DNA of 64,000 nt, taken from NCBI GenBank assembly GCA_024220505.1, contig JAKZZE010000025.1:310001-374000 (forward strand). The letters run 5' to 3'. A program made the position numbers and the translations under genes. The stretch is from Rhizopus arrhizus. Its lineage: Eukaryota; Mucoromycota; Mucoromycetes; Mucorales; Rhizopodaceae. Shown here piece after piece: positions 12,387 through 23,634 of the stretch (its first letter is position 1; the number at the start of each line of letters is the position of its first letter). Under the pieces are notes generated by a model. That model worked only from the letters and a program-made list of their open reading frames with translations. It searched no databases and was not told where the DNA came from.

Positions 12387-14549
12387 CTTCTTCATTCTTC
12401 ATTTGATACCCCCCCCCTCTTTCTCTTAATATTAGCATCTATTTATAACTTAATCACTACAAATAATCCAAATCTAATCATGATCCGTACCACTTGTCAA
12501 AATCCCGTTTGGACACGTAGTCTAAGCCTCTCTTTTGACATAACATGTTTTCAAATAAAGTACCTTATTTTTACGCAGCCTTATCTATCAGTCATTTACC
12601 ACTCACATATCAAAATACCAAGCTGCATCCTACAGCTTTCATCTAATCCATAATGCAACTGCAAACCATTCAATCTTACTTTACACATACTCTTTTAAAG
12701 AAAACAAAAAAAATAAAGTTCGGGTATAACAAATAGGTTTTTATTTAATAAAAAAAAAAAAGCAAGTTCCTATAAAGAAAAAAGATTTAGTAAAAAAGTA
12801 ATAAACAAAGAAAGAAATCATTCAGGGTGTCAATTGAATCATTAATGTTCATGTGAAGAAATTCAACAAAATAAATTTTGCTAAAACATCATTATGATTT
12901 CTTTTGGTGTACACACTTTACCTTTTTGTGAAGAATGAAGAAAGAAAAAAAGAAAGAAAAAAGAGGTCGAGTGTCTTTAAGGAAAAAAAAAAAAGAGAAA
13001 AAATTTTTCGACTGGGTTGATTCCAAGTCACACTCGTCACACCCATTCTCTCCTTTTTTTATTCGACTGGACAGGATGAAAAGGAGCAAGTGGAATGCAG
13101 AGGTGTCTTGCTTCTTTCGCGTCTTGTTTTGATTTCTTAGAGGGATTTTGCTGTTTCAGTCAGGACCGCTTGCTGAAGAAAGCCGTGTTGTACAAGAGCG
13201 CAGTGGGGGCGTAGCGCGTCGTCTTCAAACTAGGCTGATGGGATTTCCGACTGCATGTTCCTGTCATCTCCTCGAGCAGTCAACAGACCCTTTGTGTCTG
13301 ATGGTAAAGTCTGGATGAAGCTCAAGATGACTTGACGTTTTTCCGTCGTCACCCCATCCGAACCTCACACGTTGATTTGGTTTCATCCAAGGACATCCAC
13401 CGACCCCAAGTCTGTCTTATTCGGATGAGGGGCGACTCTTTTATCCGATGCTCTTGCTGTCAGCAGAGTGCTATCATCTCCTAATAAACACATGAGTGAT
13501 CCAAAGCAAAAAAAAAAAAAAAGTTTTTTCAAAAATCTTTGGTGAACTCTACAGGTTTGAAAAAAGTTTGCCTTTTTAGATCCGTGGGTTTATGAATGCT
13601 GCAGTGTAGAGCTCATAGGATTTCTGCAGGTTGAGTGACATACAGAGCCTAGCGGTTATAAACCATCATGTCCTTTATGAACATGAGGCTACCCCCTCCC
13701 ATTTTATATTCAAACAGCAGTTTGAGTGTTCTATTCGTCCGTGAGTAGATAAAGTAAGCAAGCGACCCATACGATGGCCTTCGCGTAGAGTTTGGGATGC
13801 CTTTGAAGGCGTTATCGATAGCAGTGTATTGCTTTTGGCATGCTTGGAAAGATCACGTAAAGTGAGGAAAAACAGCCTGGTGTGGTTGGATGTGTCTTGA
13901 GAGAAGCCTGTCGGGAGATTTGCTTGTGGCGATCATGATCGCGTTGAGAGCCCTCAAGCGTCTGGGATGCGTGCAAGACTTTGGAATACATCAAGAAAAT
14001 AGTACAAACAGTATCTTTGCAAACCTGTGGTTACTTCTTGGAACTGGGATGTGAATGAAGCAGAGGACGAACAGAAACATGGTCCGATGACAAAGGCAAT
14101 CCGTAAAAGGCACATAGTGGATGTGTCAAAAAGTCAATTAAAACTGTTTGAATGCAAAGCAAACATCATCCAAAGGTAGTCATTACGTAATGATATGAAA
14201 CATTTGATAACCCATTCAAGTTTGCGACTGATCTATTTTTTAATTTCTTGGTTGAGAGTAAGAGTGGCATCAATTTAGAAAAGGACACCAAAGAATAGAA
14301 AGAAAGCCAAGGAGAGGTGGTGAATGATCAAGACAATAGTGTGATGTCTAGACTCATATAAACGTAGGATATTCCTCTCACCTCTTTAAATGCTATTTAG
14401 AAATAAACACGTCTGTGTGATGTAAACCTCCATCATTCTTTATTCACAATAGCATAACCCGATTCCGTCAGTGTGATTCAAGATGAAAGGCTACATATAA
14501 AAAGCAAGTGCATCACCTAGAGCCTTTCAACAATTCCCCAACAGTCATC
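12387..14549. other. Intergenic; GC-richer, possibly decayed coding stretch 13130-14050
   Basis: After AT-rich DNA up to about 13100, the stretch 13130-14050 is clearly less AT-rich than its surroundings. On the plus strand it has open segments broken by single TGA stops (for example a segment ending in MKLKMT at a stop, continuing for about 30 codons to another stop). I recognise no protein family, and I could not match it to RNase P, SRP, MRP or spliceosomal RNAs by eye. From 14100 to 14490 it is AT-rich again, leading into the lectin promoter. Confidence 0.35.
14496..14503 (+). promoter_or_regulatory. TATA box (TATAAAAA)
   Basis: Lies 47 bases ahead of the ATG of the ricin-B-type lectin gene at 14550, the same spacing as other TATA boxes in this window. 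A strong TATA box suggests regulated or high expression. Confidence 0.6.
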
Positions 14550-15137
14550 ATGTCTACTATTCCTTCTGGTCCTTTTTTTATTGTTTCCAAAGTACGACAG
14601 AGAAGAAATTGAACACATTTATTTATCGCTCATAATCTAGTTAAACGGACGCGTCCTTGATGTCAAAGGTAGCTCGATCGAAAATGCAGCGCCAATCATT
14701 GTTTGGTCAAAAAAGTCCTCTGATAACCAAAACCAGTAAGATGATATACACAGGATAAATAAATGTATTCATCCGTCCATCTAGACTTTGGATTTATCGT
14801 TCTGGCTATTTTGTGAATATCAATAGTGAAAAGGTACTTGATGTCAAGGGAAACAAGATTGAAAAGAACGGTAGGATGACTACGAGAGAATAGAATAAAG
14901 AACTCAGCTTTTTCAATAGCATCCATCATTCAATATGATGCAAAACAAGTGGATGAAAGCAACGTGAATCAATCGTGGACTTTTGATGCAAATGGATACA
15001 TCTATACTCATTCTAATCCAGACTTGATTTTGGACATCAAAGATGCTCAAGACAAAGACGGTGCTGAGGTTATTCTGTATGAAAAGAAACAAGGTGCGGT
15101 GGCTGCCAATCAACTGTGGCAACTTATTCCTGCTTAA
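14550..15137 (+). CDS. Ricin-B-type (beta-trefoil) lectin-fold protein
   Basis: Exons 14550-14591, 14641-14735, 14785-14870 and 14920-15137 give 146 residues. Three internal repeats are visible, each with a VLDVKG or ILDIKD strand and ending in a QxW motif (QLW spanning the second intron, NQSW, NQLW), the hallmark of the (QxW)3 beta-trefoil. Introns fall near the repeat boundaries. There is no signal peptide, so the protein is probably cytosolic, like several intracellular fungal trefoil lectins. Such proteins bind carbohydrates; some in other fungi act in defence against animals that feed on them, but nothing in the sequence shows that here. No catalytic domain is attached. Confidence 0.88.
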
Positions 15138-15354
15138 TGTCTCCTTTGCACTTGTAAAAAAAAAAAAATTCTTGCTCACCTTCAACCTGACTAAGCAAAT
15201 CTGCTTTACAAATAAAGATTCACAACACCTTGCTTGTATTATGTAATCATCAGTTTAGCATGAACAACAGTCACTGAGTTTCCAGTGTAGTTTAGATGTT
15301 ACAAAAAAAAACTCATTTGTCATCTTTTTCTTCTTTTTTTTTTACGTCTAAAAA

Positions 15355-16136
15355 ATGTTTACTGGTCTTGTTGAACACATGGGAGTTGTTTCTTCTATTC
15401 AGGAGTTTGATGCTTCTGAATCTGGAGGAAATGGATGGACAATTACTATTTCTGATGCTTCTAGCATCTTGTCAGATTGTCATTTAGGAGACAGTATTGC
15501 TATTAATGGTAAACGACTCAAGCATGACTTCAAAAAAGCTAATAAATAAAATAGGTACTTGTTTGACAGTAACCGAATTCGATAAAGATTCCTTCAAGGT
15601 GGGTGTTGCTCCCGAAACTTTACGTTGTACCAATTTGGGTAAGTAAACGATGAAAGAGAAAAAAGGGGGAAGAGTGTCTGATGATTTCAAAAGGTGATTT
15701 AAAAGTGGAAAGTAAGGTCAATTTGGAAAGAGCGATGGATTCCAACAAGAGGTTTGGAGGACATATGGTACAAGGACATGTGGATACAACGGTAGATATC
15801 ATTTCCATTCGACCTGAAGGAAACTCTATTTGGTATACATTTCAAATGAAGCAAGAAGACAAGGACAAGATGAGATATATCATTCCTAAAGGCTACATTT
15901 GCTTGGATGGTACGTCTTTGACGGTATGTGACGTGGATGATGATGAACGTACGTTCTCTATCATGATGATCGCTCATACACAGTCCCACGTTATTATGCC
16001 CTCCAAGAAGGTGGGTGATAGAGTGAATGTCGAGGTTGACATGTTGGCCAAGTATGCCTTGAAGAGCGTTGAAGATGCCATCAAGAACAACAAAGGAATC
16101 GAGGCTCTGGTGAAGCGTGTGTTAAATAAAGAATAA
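15355..16136 (+). CDS. RIB5: Riboflavin synthase
   Basis: Exons 15355-15508, 15555-15638 and 15694-16136 give 226 residues. The start MFTGLVEHMGVV is the invariant riboflavin synthase N-terminus. The two lumazine-binding repeats follow: the first with GDSIAINGTCLTV and FKVGVAPETLR, the second with FGGHMVQGHVD and CLDGTSLTV. The enzyme dismutates two 6,7-dimethyl-8-ribityllumazine molecules to riboflavin and a pyrimidinedione, the last step of the pathway, as a trimer in the cytosol. The C-terminal helix (LAKYALKSVEDAI) is where trimerisation occurs in known structures. All three splice joins fall in phase and the frame is intact. Confidence 0.96.
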
Positions 16137-16643
16137 ACAATCCAATAAGAAAAGGCGATACGTGTTTCTTTTGCTGGGCACCCGTCGAGTTGTGTATTTT
16201 TTGTTTTCATGTTGAGATTTTAAAAACATAAGCATAGTAAGCTTGATGTGATTGTTTTATTTATTATAATTCTCTCTTTTTCTGCAATCCACCCTCTCTG
16301 TACAGAATCGTATGTGGAGGTGAAAAAGGACCGAGCCCACTCTTTGCCTAACAACAATTTTGTCTATCATGCCATTTTGAAATTGTTCATCTCAATAAAA
16401 CAACCAGTTTTAACTATCAAAAGATGTAACCCCCTATGACCCTCTTTGAATAAAAGCATGAGGTAGAAAAGTGTTATAAATGTATCCCATAAGCTTCATG
16501 TTTTGTTTTCCTAGTTCTCTTTTGAAAAAACCCGACAGAAGCATCTTTTGCATGAACTAGTCCTTTATTTTATTTTTTTACTTTCCGAATCAAAACAATC
16601 AAAATTAAGCAAAAATATTTTCTTTCAAACAGAAAAAAAAAAA
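16137..16643. other. Intergenic, nothing recognised
   Basis: About 500 AT-rich bases between riboflavin synthase and the RMI1/TDRD3-like gene. One 63-codon frame at 16248-16439 shows no similarity to anything I know. The final 50 bases, with an A run just before the ATG at 16644, are the probable 5' UTR. Confidence 0.4.
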
Positions 16644-18908
16644 ATGGCAGAATTTCCAACGGTTGAAGAGTTTGAAAGTAGAGGATGGTATCTGTCAAAG
16701 GAAGGAATAGAATATATTGCTTCAGAAAATGAAGGCTTGAAATCTATAAAAGATTACATTGAAGTTGCCAAAGACGTAAAAAGGACTTTTCTTATTTATT
16801 CTGTGAAATAACAAACGATTATTGCTAGATGGATCTTTCTTTACTGACCACACAAGGATTCAACAAGACAAACGAAAAACTAAAAGAGATTCCTACTCCA
16901 GTTGTTCTTCAAGTAGTCGAAGTTCGAAATATCGCTGTTCCTTCTATCAATCAAAACGACAATCCAAGACTGCTTCAAGTCACATTGACAGATGGAGCCA
17001 AAAAGAAGTTGAAGGCAATCGAGTTGCACGAAAAAGTGGATTGTTTGAGGCAAGGAAATTGAGCGAATGCTTGTATATGAATTTTAATTTTATTTCATTC
17101 AGACTTCAAACACCACCTGGTACAAAGTTTCTCGTGACAAAGCCTATACCTGTACAGGATCAAATCCTTCTTCTGGAACCTGGCATGCTGAAAGAGTTGG
17201 GTGGTCATGTACAAGAATTAGTTCAAGCTTGGAGAGCTGGAAAGGTTTGTGTGATTTATTTCGATTGGGAATCATTTTTATAAACAATGAATGGATAGCA
17301 ATTTTTAAAAAGAAATAGAGAAACACAAAATGAACAGAACAAGGCACTTGGCCCACCTCCTTTTATACCATTTAAAATTAAGGCAAGTGACAATTGCTTA
17401 AAAAATCATAATAATCGCTTACGTCTGTCTACAGTCAAATCATAGTGAAAAGCAAAACAAAAAGAACCTACCAAAGGAAACCAGTATGTCTGAACCTGCA
17501 AAGAAAAAAGAACCTCGAACAAGAAAAGGCAAAGAGGGTGAAGACCTGTCAGATAAGAAAGAGCAAGGTACAGATGCAAAGAATACAAGACGAAATAAAA
17601 AGAGCAAGACAAAGGAAAACGAGGAATTACCCGACAGCCAAGAAAAGGAGGACGAACAAAAGAAGAAAGACAGACAGAGAAAGAAAAAAAAGGCAGAGGC
17701 TGTTGATCAGCCAAGAGGTCAGGACAGGATTGAATCGCAAGACGGAAAGATCGAAAAGGCCGGGAACAAGAAGGCTGGAAAAAAAAGGACACAGGTGGAC
17801 GAAAGTGAAAAGGCAAAGGATGAAGACACGCATGAGGCTATTCGAGATGAGACTTTAAAGCAACAGAAATCCAAACGTGATGAGCAAAAGAAAAAGCTGG
17901 ATGAGGCGAATCTGGATGCAGAGAGCGCAAAACGGGAGAAGCCTAAGCGTCGCGAAAAAAAGAAAACAGCAGATGAGACAACTCACGATCCTGAGGCCAC
18001 AAGGCAGGAGAAACCTCAACGTGAGGAAAGAAAGAAAAGGGCGCCAAAGAAACAAGACTCCTTAGAATTCAAAGAAAAGAGCATTGTTACAGAAGATGTG
18101 AAGGAAGAAGAAAAGAAGGAAAAGACAAAGAAAAAATCAAAAAAGAAGACAAATTGGAAGAAAAGAAGTCTGAGGCAGTGGATCAACCTCATGAAAAGCG
18201 TACTAGAAAGAAACAAAGAGAGACAAATGAAAAGAGGTCTAAAGCTGAAAACGAAGAAAAGATTGAAGTTGAAGAAAAGTCTGAGTCACGAAAGAAAAAG
18301 AGTGATCTTTCTGTTAAAGAAAGCGAACAAACAGAAGGCAAGAAGTCTAGAAGGCCAACAGGAAGTAACTCTGCTAAAAGGAAAGAAAGGGTTCTACAAA
18401 ACCCGAAAAATCACAAAAAGACGAGAGCATGAATCAACCCAGACTTTCTAAGTCAGCCAATGAAAAGCATTCAAAGAAAACGACCAAAGACAACACTCTA
18501 GTTCCTCAGCAGCAATCAAAAGCTAGAAACTCAGCCTCGCCCAAGAATGCCAATAACCAGAATTCGAAAGCTTATAGTTACCAGCAGCAGTTGCAGCAAA
18601 CTTATAATTATCAATATCAAGGTTACTCTGTACCTCAGTCATCAGCAGCTACACAGAATGGATATTATTATCAACCACAGCAAGCTTATTCGATGGCCGA
18701 TTATAGCGTCATGGTACCTGTTTATCCAAACGCAGGTGTGCCACAAAGTGCCTATGGCTACCCTTCAACTGATCCTCAGCAACAGCAGTATATGCAACCA
18801 GTGTATTATCAGCAACCTTACTATGGTAACAATAGTTATCAACCTTACTATAATCATCACGATTATTATAATACCAGCAGTCAGAAGGATAACAGCACGG
18901 AAAAATAG
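16644..18908 (+). CDS. RMI1/TDRD3-like OB-fold protein with K/E-rich middle and Q/Y-rich tail
   Basis: Exons 16644-16775, 16829-17049, 17103-17244, 17338-17382 and 17435-18908. Residues 1-45 have the GWYLSKEGI start typical of RMI1/TDRD3 N-termini, then an OB fold (LLQVTLTDG, KAIELH, TPPGTKFLV, LGGHVQELVQAW) and a GPPPFIPF segment as in TDRD3. Two introns (17050-17102 and 17383-17434) use GC donors (AG|GCAAG), and only these keep phase. The long last exon codes about 330 K/E/R-rich residues, then a Q/Y/N-rich prion-like tail. It crosses frames twice (about 18117 and 18375); one missing A at each site restores a single frame of about 671 residues. TDRD3 and RMI1 partner topoisomerase III enzymes; which family this belongs to is uncertain. 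Confidence 0.72.
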
Positions 18909-19050
18909 ATGTAAATAAATTATTTATTTAGTATGTAATCCTTTGCTTTTTCTTTACAACCAAAAAAAAAAGTCTCAAATATTGCAGTTGTAAACAGCTG
19001 AATTATAGTATTTACATAGACAATGCTGTCCTCTTTTTTTTATTCGTTCT

Positions 19051-19629
19051 TTACTTTCTAACCAATAAATAAATATTTTCACCCACAGTCAAGTTTTGTA
19101 AATGTCTATAATCTCCTTCTAAGCACATCAAAAGACCTCCAAAAGAAACATATACAGCACTAAAAAATAAACAGTGTTTAGCGATGAAATACCATAAAAA
19201 CTCAAGTTTCTCTCTTTCTTACACTTGTTGACTTGCTCCACCCTTGTTAGAATCCTCAAACTTGTAAACTTTACCAAACATGACATATTCATACTCGTCA
19301 CTCAAATCACGTTCTCCAGGTGCGCGTTCACGCCAACTTTCACGTTTTTCGACACCACTCGTGCTGGCTGAAGCCTCAAGAGAAAGTGAAGAAGCCAAGA
19401 CAAACGAGAATTTTTCTCCAACGTTTAAGGGATAGATTTCAGAATTGAAGTCGAGTGTCAGGTCCATTTCATAATTTTCGGAATGTGCAACAAGACGTGA
19501 AACTGTTGCATGTTAAATACTAAATCTCATACATTTCTTTTTTTTAATACCTCTGTCAAAACGTTTTCCTTGAGGGTCGAGGTCTTTGATATCAAAAATA
19601 TCTTGAAATAATATGTTTTCAGTTGACAT
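19051..19629 (-). CDS. RPB8: RNA polymerase I/II/III common subunit RPB8 (RPABC3)
   Basis: Exons 19629-19551, 19502-19223 and 19159-19051 give 155 residues. It begins [20 protein letters not shown] and continues KRFDRVSRL, both strongly conserved in RPB8. The middle has [14 protein letters not shown], and the last exon supplies [14 protein letters not shown] and ends in [11 protein letters not shown]8 is a small OB-fold subunit shared by all three nuclear RNA polymerases. The second donor is GTAAGA at 19222, two bases beyond a tempting GTG; only GTAAGA keeps the frame. Some fungal RPB8 proteins have a longer acidic loop; here the loop before the GKVY motif is S/A/E-rich and of ordinary size. 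Confidence 0.95.
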
Positions 19630-21293
19630 GGTGAAGCAAAAAAAAAAAAAGTTGGAAAAAAGACGACACACACTTTTTTTTTTTTTTTTTACTTTTCATC
19701 CACCTCAGACAGTCACTCATAGAACTGATTAAAAAGGCATGGCTTAGAAGATAAAACAACATAATGACTTTAGTGAGAATGTTTGCTTTCTCAGTGAATC
19801 AAACCAGATAGTTGCCTCGTCTTTTTTAATATTTATTTTGAGTATTATGTTCAACATTGCGTAAATAAGAAAAGGGATTCAACCATCAATCGGACCACTA
19901 TTCTGAAATAGCTATTTCAAAAAAGTAAAATATTCCCTCTAAAATCAGGGCGTACAGATCTACTTGGGAAACTGTTATATGCTCACATGGATAAATCTCA
20001 TCCTACTATCCATTTTTATTATGGCAGCCGGTTGTCTGATGGGAATTGAAAATAGCTTATTGTATCGAAAAATGAAATCTGTATTAGAAATAAGCGATAG
20101 GTGTCCCTTGAGAGAAACAGCATATCATTGTTTAATACATACGTTACTACCCGAACAATTGATTTGAGGGAAAACAAACTCAGTTCAAATCTACGTGAGA
20201 TGTCTTTAAATAGTCCCCCCTCCCCCTTTACTCTTGAGCAATCACAGAGAGAACATTTGTTTGATTTTGTCTATTAGTGACCGAGCTAGGCAAGATGTCA
20301 TGATTATATGCATTCTATTCAAGTTTCCTATCGCTTAATATCTCAGGCTTGTTTTTGTACTTTTCAGATAAAGAAAACTTGTTTGATAATCTAGGGGCAG
20401 CGATGTAATAAGCTTCTTGCGATTCCAGACGATTATTATCAGCTAAACTAATGATTGCTAGAAAAACTAACTTAGCAGTGTAAGAGATTTTTTTACCTAA
20501 CAGTATAATTAAGAGTAAGGTTAGAAAAGGATTCAGATCTAAAACATCATTTCAAAGGAATATTTGAATTATGCTTTATACAAACAATTTACATTATCTG
20601 TGTTTATGGTGACTACATAAGTTGACTTATCAATGCCAACACTATCCACCCTTTCTTTTCTTGATAAAAACATTATTCTATCAGCAAGAGTATTTCTACT
20701 GTGACTAAATTAATACGACTTTAATTATGACATGATTTACTGTAGTTATTGGTAGCAAAAGTGCATCTTTTCTCCAGTAAATGAGCCCATAATGGCCTTT
20801 TGTTCACTGTAACGAATAAAAAAGAAAAGAGCTCTTTCTTGGAACTCATTTTAAAAGAATTGAAAATGACAGCATAATCATTGCATTTAAAATAGCTCTG
20901 GTTGTAGCATATGCTTGTACAGTTTTCATTACAGACTTAGCAACTTTGACACCTGACATTGTTTGCTTTCTTATGCTCTCTTCATACCCCAGTGGCACAA
21001 AAAGACTTTTTGAAAGTGAATACCTCAATCTGGCTGCAATTAATCACTAGCTTTTTCAGTGAAAGGTTACCACCAGCTGCATCTTTTCTAACACACTGTA
21101 GGCTTCATAAAGACACCAACTAGAGTATTTATCGATCATGATTTGTTGTCAAAACAAAAATGAAGCTTCACAGTTGAACTGAAGATGAACCACCTTTTCA
21201 TGATAAGAAATCTGCGATGATGAATACAGTTGCTGTCGTTAAATTTATTCATTTGGCTGCTTGATTTGTTGTCAATAGGATAAAATAGAATAA
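19630..21293. other. Intergenic, nothing recognised
   Basis: AT-rich stretch beginning with A and T runs upstream of RPB8. Short open frames (for example 19964-20167 on the plus strand, with no ATG at its start) show no family features. I see no repeats longer than a few bases and no RNA gene. Confidence 0.4.
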
Positions 21294-21740
21294 ATGAAGC
21301 TTGTGATTCATACAAAAGTTATACTTGATGAGTTGATTATGAACTTTGGTGATATTCTGGAACATTTACAAGACTTTTATCTACCGCTCATTCAATCCAT
21401 TAGTAAAAAAGGTAGATCATGTACTCTAATTTTTTTTATAAAGCATTAATTTATGAACACAGGTACTAAAGCCCAATTGTGCTTATTAAGATTGTATGCT
21501 AAAGGCTTATTGTATGTCTTGGAGAACCACAAATATTTAGAATATTCTATTTGCACTGAAACCTATTCTTCAATAATGGAGAGCCTAATTGACAAGTTGT
21601 CTTTTTTCAAGGTAGTTTATTCTTATAACAGTATTCTAATTAACAGACATTCATCACTTTTATTCTCTAAAGGCTGCATGTATCGAAATTAAAAAAAGAA
21701 TTGTTACAAAGCATGAAGAAAGAAGCAAAGAAGTCTAATG
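21294..21740 (+). CDS. Unrecognised helical protein, 3' end uncertain
   Basis: Exons 21294-21411, 21463-21611 and from 21673 join in phase with good splice signals. The first 89 residues are strongly helical and hydrophobic-patterned (for example FGDILEHLQDFYLPLI, then LCLLRLYAKGLLYVLE), followed by a lysine-rich region. The third exon as read ends at a TAA about 22 codons in, near 21738. The adjacent frame continues in a very natural way (LLQSMKKEAKKSN and a further basic stretch up to about 21836); dropping one A from the seven-A run near 21690 joins the two. So the true end may be near 21836. I do not recognise the family; a nucleolar or RNP role would be a guess from the basic tail. Confidence 0.5.
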
Positions 21741-23311
21741 TGTTAAAAACTATTAAAAATAAGCCAACCAAGAATGTTGAATCAGATTCGATTCGTAAAA
21801 TGCGGTATCCTTCTCAGCAAATATATTGTTTGGAGTGAAAATCAAGATGATATGTTAATTTTTCACAATGGATGATTGCATCTATGACTTCTACTAAATT
21901 GATCCTACCGATTTGATAAGCCAAATCAATTTATAGCATACATGGATGATAAATACGCTTAAAAGTAAAGCTAGAATATAATCATCCATAAAAGTACAAC
22001 TATAATGGATCGTAATAACTAGTAATAGACACATACTGTCCAGCATCAATATAAAGCCAATCAGAGGATGAACGCCTAAAAGAGAGAAACAGTTATTGTT
22101 GAGATACTTTTGATAGGAGTACTTTCACATTCGATTTTATGCTGTCTATTTGCTATTGCACTGTAATCAGTGATTTATCAAAATCATTAATAAGACTTTA
22201 AAATTAATCAAAAGTAAAAGCTACTATTTTTTATCTACCCAGACATACTTCCGATTCTCGGTTGTTCAGTTCTGTTGTTTTGTATTAGCAGATCAAGTCA
22301 TGTAAGGTTACCATTCTCGATTGCCATTGTATCTATCAGGCTGCAATACCACCTTTCAATTGACAAGTTTTAAGTCTCAAATCATCACAATTTCCACATC
22401 TTTGAAAAGATATGAATATGTTCATCTAGTTCGTTTCATAAAATAGTAACTGAAATTTGTTTTTAATTTTGAGAGTTATTAAGCATAACCCAATAAATCA
22501 ATAATAACTGAATGGAAGGCTGTCGTTGTGGATTTTCAGAAAGATTGTATTTTGTCGATGAGGTAGAATTCAATCGTCAAATCAGAAATAGGGATTAGTC
22601 TGTTAAGGGTACTCCAACAGCAGCCAAAGTTTCAACACGAAGGGATATTCGTATCGTCAATTGCATTTCTGTTTGGAACTATCTATTTTTCAAAAGTGGA
22701 ACCTTTAAACTGAGCAGTGTCGACAAAATCGAGAAAGAGTTTCCTCACCTGAAACTAAAAAAAAGGGCATGACAGCATATTATATTGTTCGGAATGTGGT
22801 GGATAAATACGATAAAAAAATGCTTTTACACTGTAAAGTTCATCACTCTCATTATGCAGTAACAGCTATTCAAATTCATGGCTATCAGCCTTTGTTCATG
22901 CCCTCTTACTCTTCTTAACCTGATCTTAGAATGATGGTCTAAAATCAAAGTATATTGAAAAAAGCTCACTCTTCTCATTCAGCACTTTAACATACAGAAT
23001 TTAAGCTACCTTTATGATTGTTACCACAAAAAATTTATCTTGGTTGGATCAGACATTCAGAGCCATTTTGGGATAGACATCTTGACTCGGTCCAGGCAAA
23101 ATGAAAAAATCAGTGCACAAGATGAAAAGGATGAATAAGATGTTTTATTGAATAAAGAGTCCTATTGGGCGCGTGATAGATATGTACATCTGTCCTCCTG
23201 GATCATATCAATACAAAGAGGAGTAATGGGAGGCTAAAAAAGCCCTTTGGTGATCAAGGGCAAAAAAAAAAAAAAGGTATGTGCTTAAGGAAAAGTATAG
23301 AGATGGAGTGT
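21741..23311. other. Gene-poor DNA containing a transposase relic
   Basis: AT-rich DNA after the helical gene. No intact gene is visible. The stretch from about 22520 to 23105 is a decayed DDE transposase, described separately; the DNA on either side shows no clear terminal inverted repeats to my eye. An A run at 23263-23276 precedes the orphan exon. Confidence 0.45.
22520..23105 (+). pseudogene. Decayed Tc1/IS630-type DDE transposase
   Basis: Translated pieces in shifting frames match the DDE_3-type endonuclease domain common in Mucoromycota genomes. In order: VDEVEFNRQIRNRD (from 22554, the first catalytic Asp region) followed by a stop, SVKGTP, TRRDIRIVNCISVW, FKLSSVDKIEKEFP, a stop, GMTAYYIV, VDKYDKK, a KVHHSHYAV piece, then GYQPLFMPSYSS followed by a stop, and finally WIRHSEPFWDRH near 23060. 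The position of the second catalytic Asp reads LLHCKVHHS, so that Asp is lost, and the NPIE glutamate region is unreadable. At least three stops and two frame changes show an old, inactive copy. Element ends were not found. Confidence 0.7.
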
Positions 23312-23473
23312 TTAATGGTAACGAGACAATTCTTGTAATCTTTCAAGAAAGCGTTCACTATGGATAAGTTCGGTCTGTGCTCCTGTTTGATGATGTAGAT
23401 GGCCTAGTTCAAACAAAAGTCTACAGACTGTTGGCCATCGAATCATCCATGATGTTGAGGATTCTGATGCAAA
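23312..23473 (-). pseudogene. Orphan terminal exon, possible gene remnant
   Basis: Reading leftwards from a good acceptor (TTATTATAG at 23482-23474), a clean 53-codon open frame ends in TAA at 23314-23312. It has ordinary protein character (WMIRWPTVCRLLFELG, then FLERLQELSRYH), unlike the surrounding AT-rich DNA. I found no upstream exon with an ATG between it and the divergent gene starting at 23784. An internal ATG at 23446 would give a 44-residue protein. It may be a gene remnant, a tiny gene, or the end of a gene whose first exon I failed to see. Family not recognised. Confidence 0.4.
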
Positions 23474-23632
23474 CTATAATAAAAAAAGATCAAAGCTCAA
23501 AACAGTTTTAATGAGCAAATTTATAGGAAAAATTCAATGTATGATCTACAATGAAAAAGGAAAAGAGAGAAAAAAGGAGAATTAAAAAAAGAAGCCCTTC
23601 TCCTAATTGTTGCAAACACAGACAAGTATTTT

Positions 23633-23634
<2 letters not shown>

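Noticed and set aside
17406..18216. Several minus-strand frames rich in Phe, Leu and Ser
   Set aside because: Antisense of the K/E-rich exon; lysine and glutamate codons read as Phe/Leu/Ser on the other strand.
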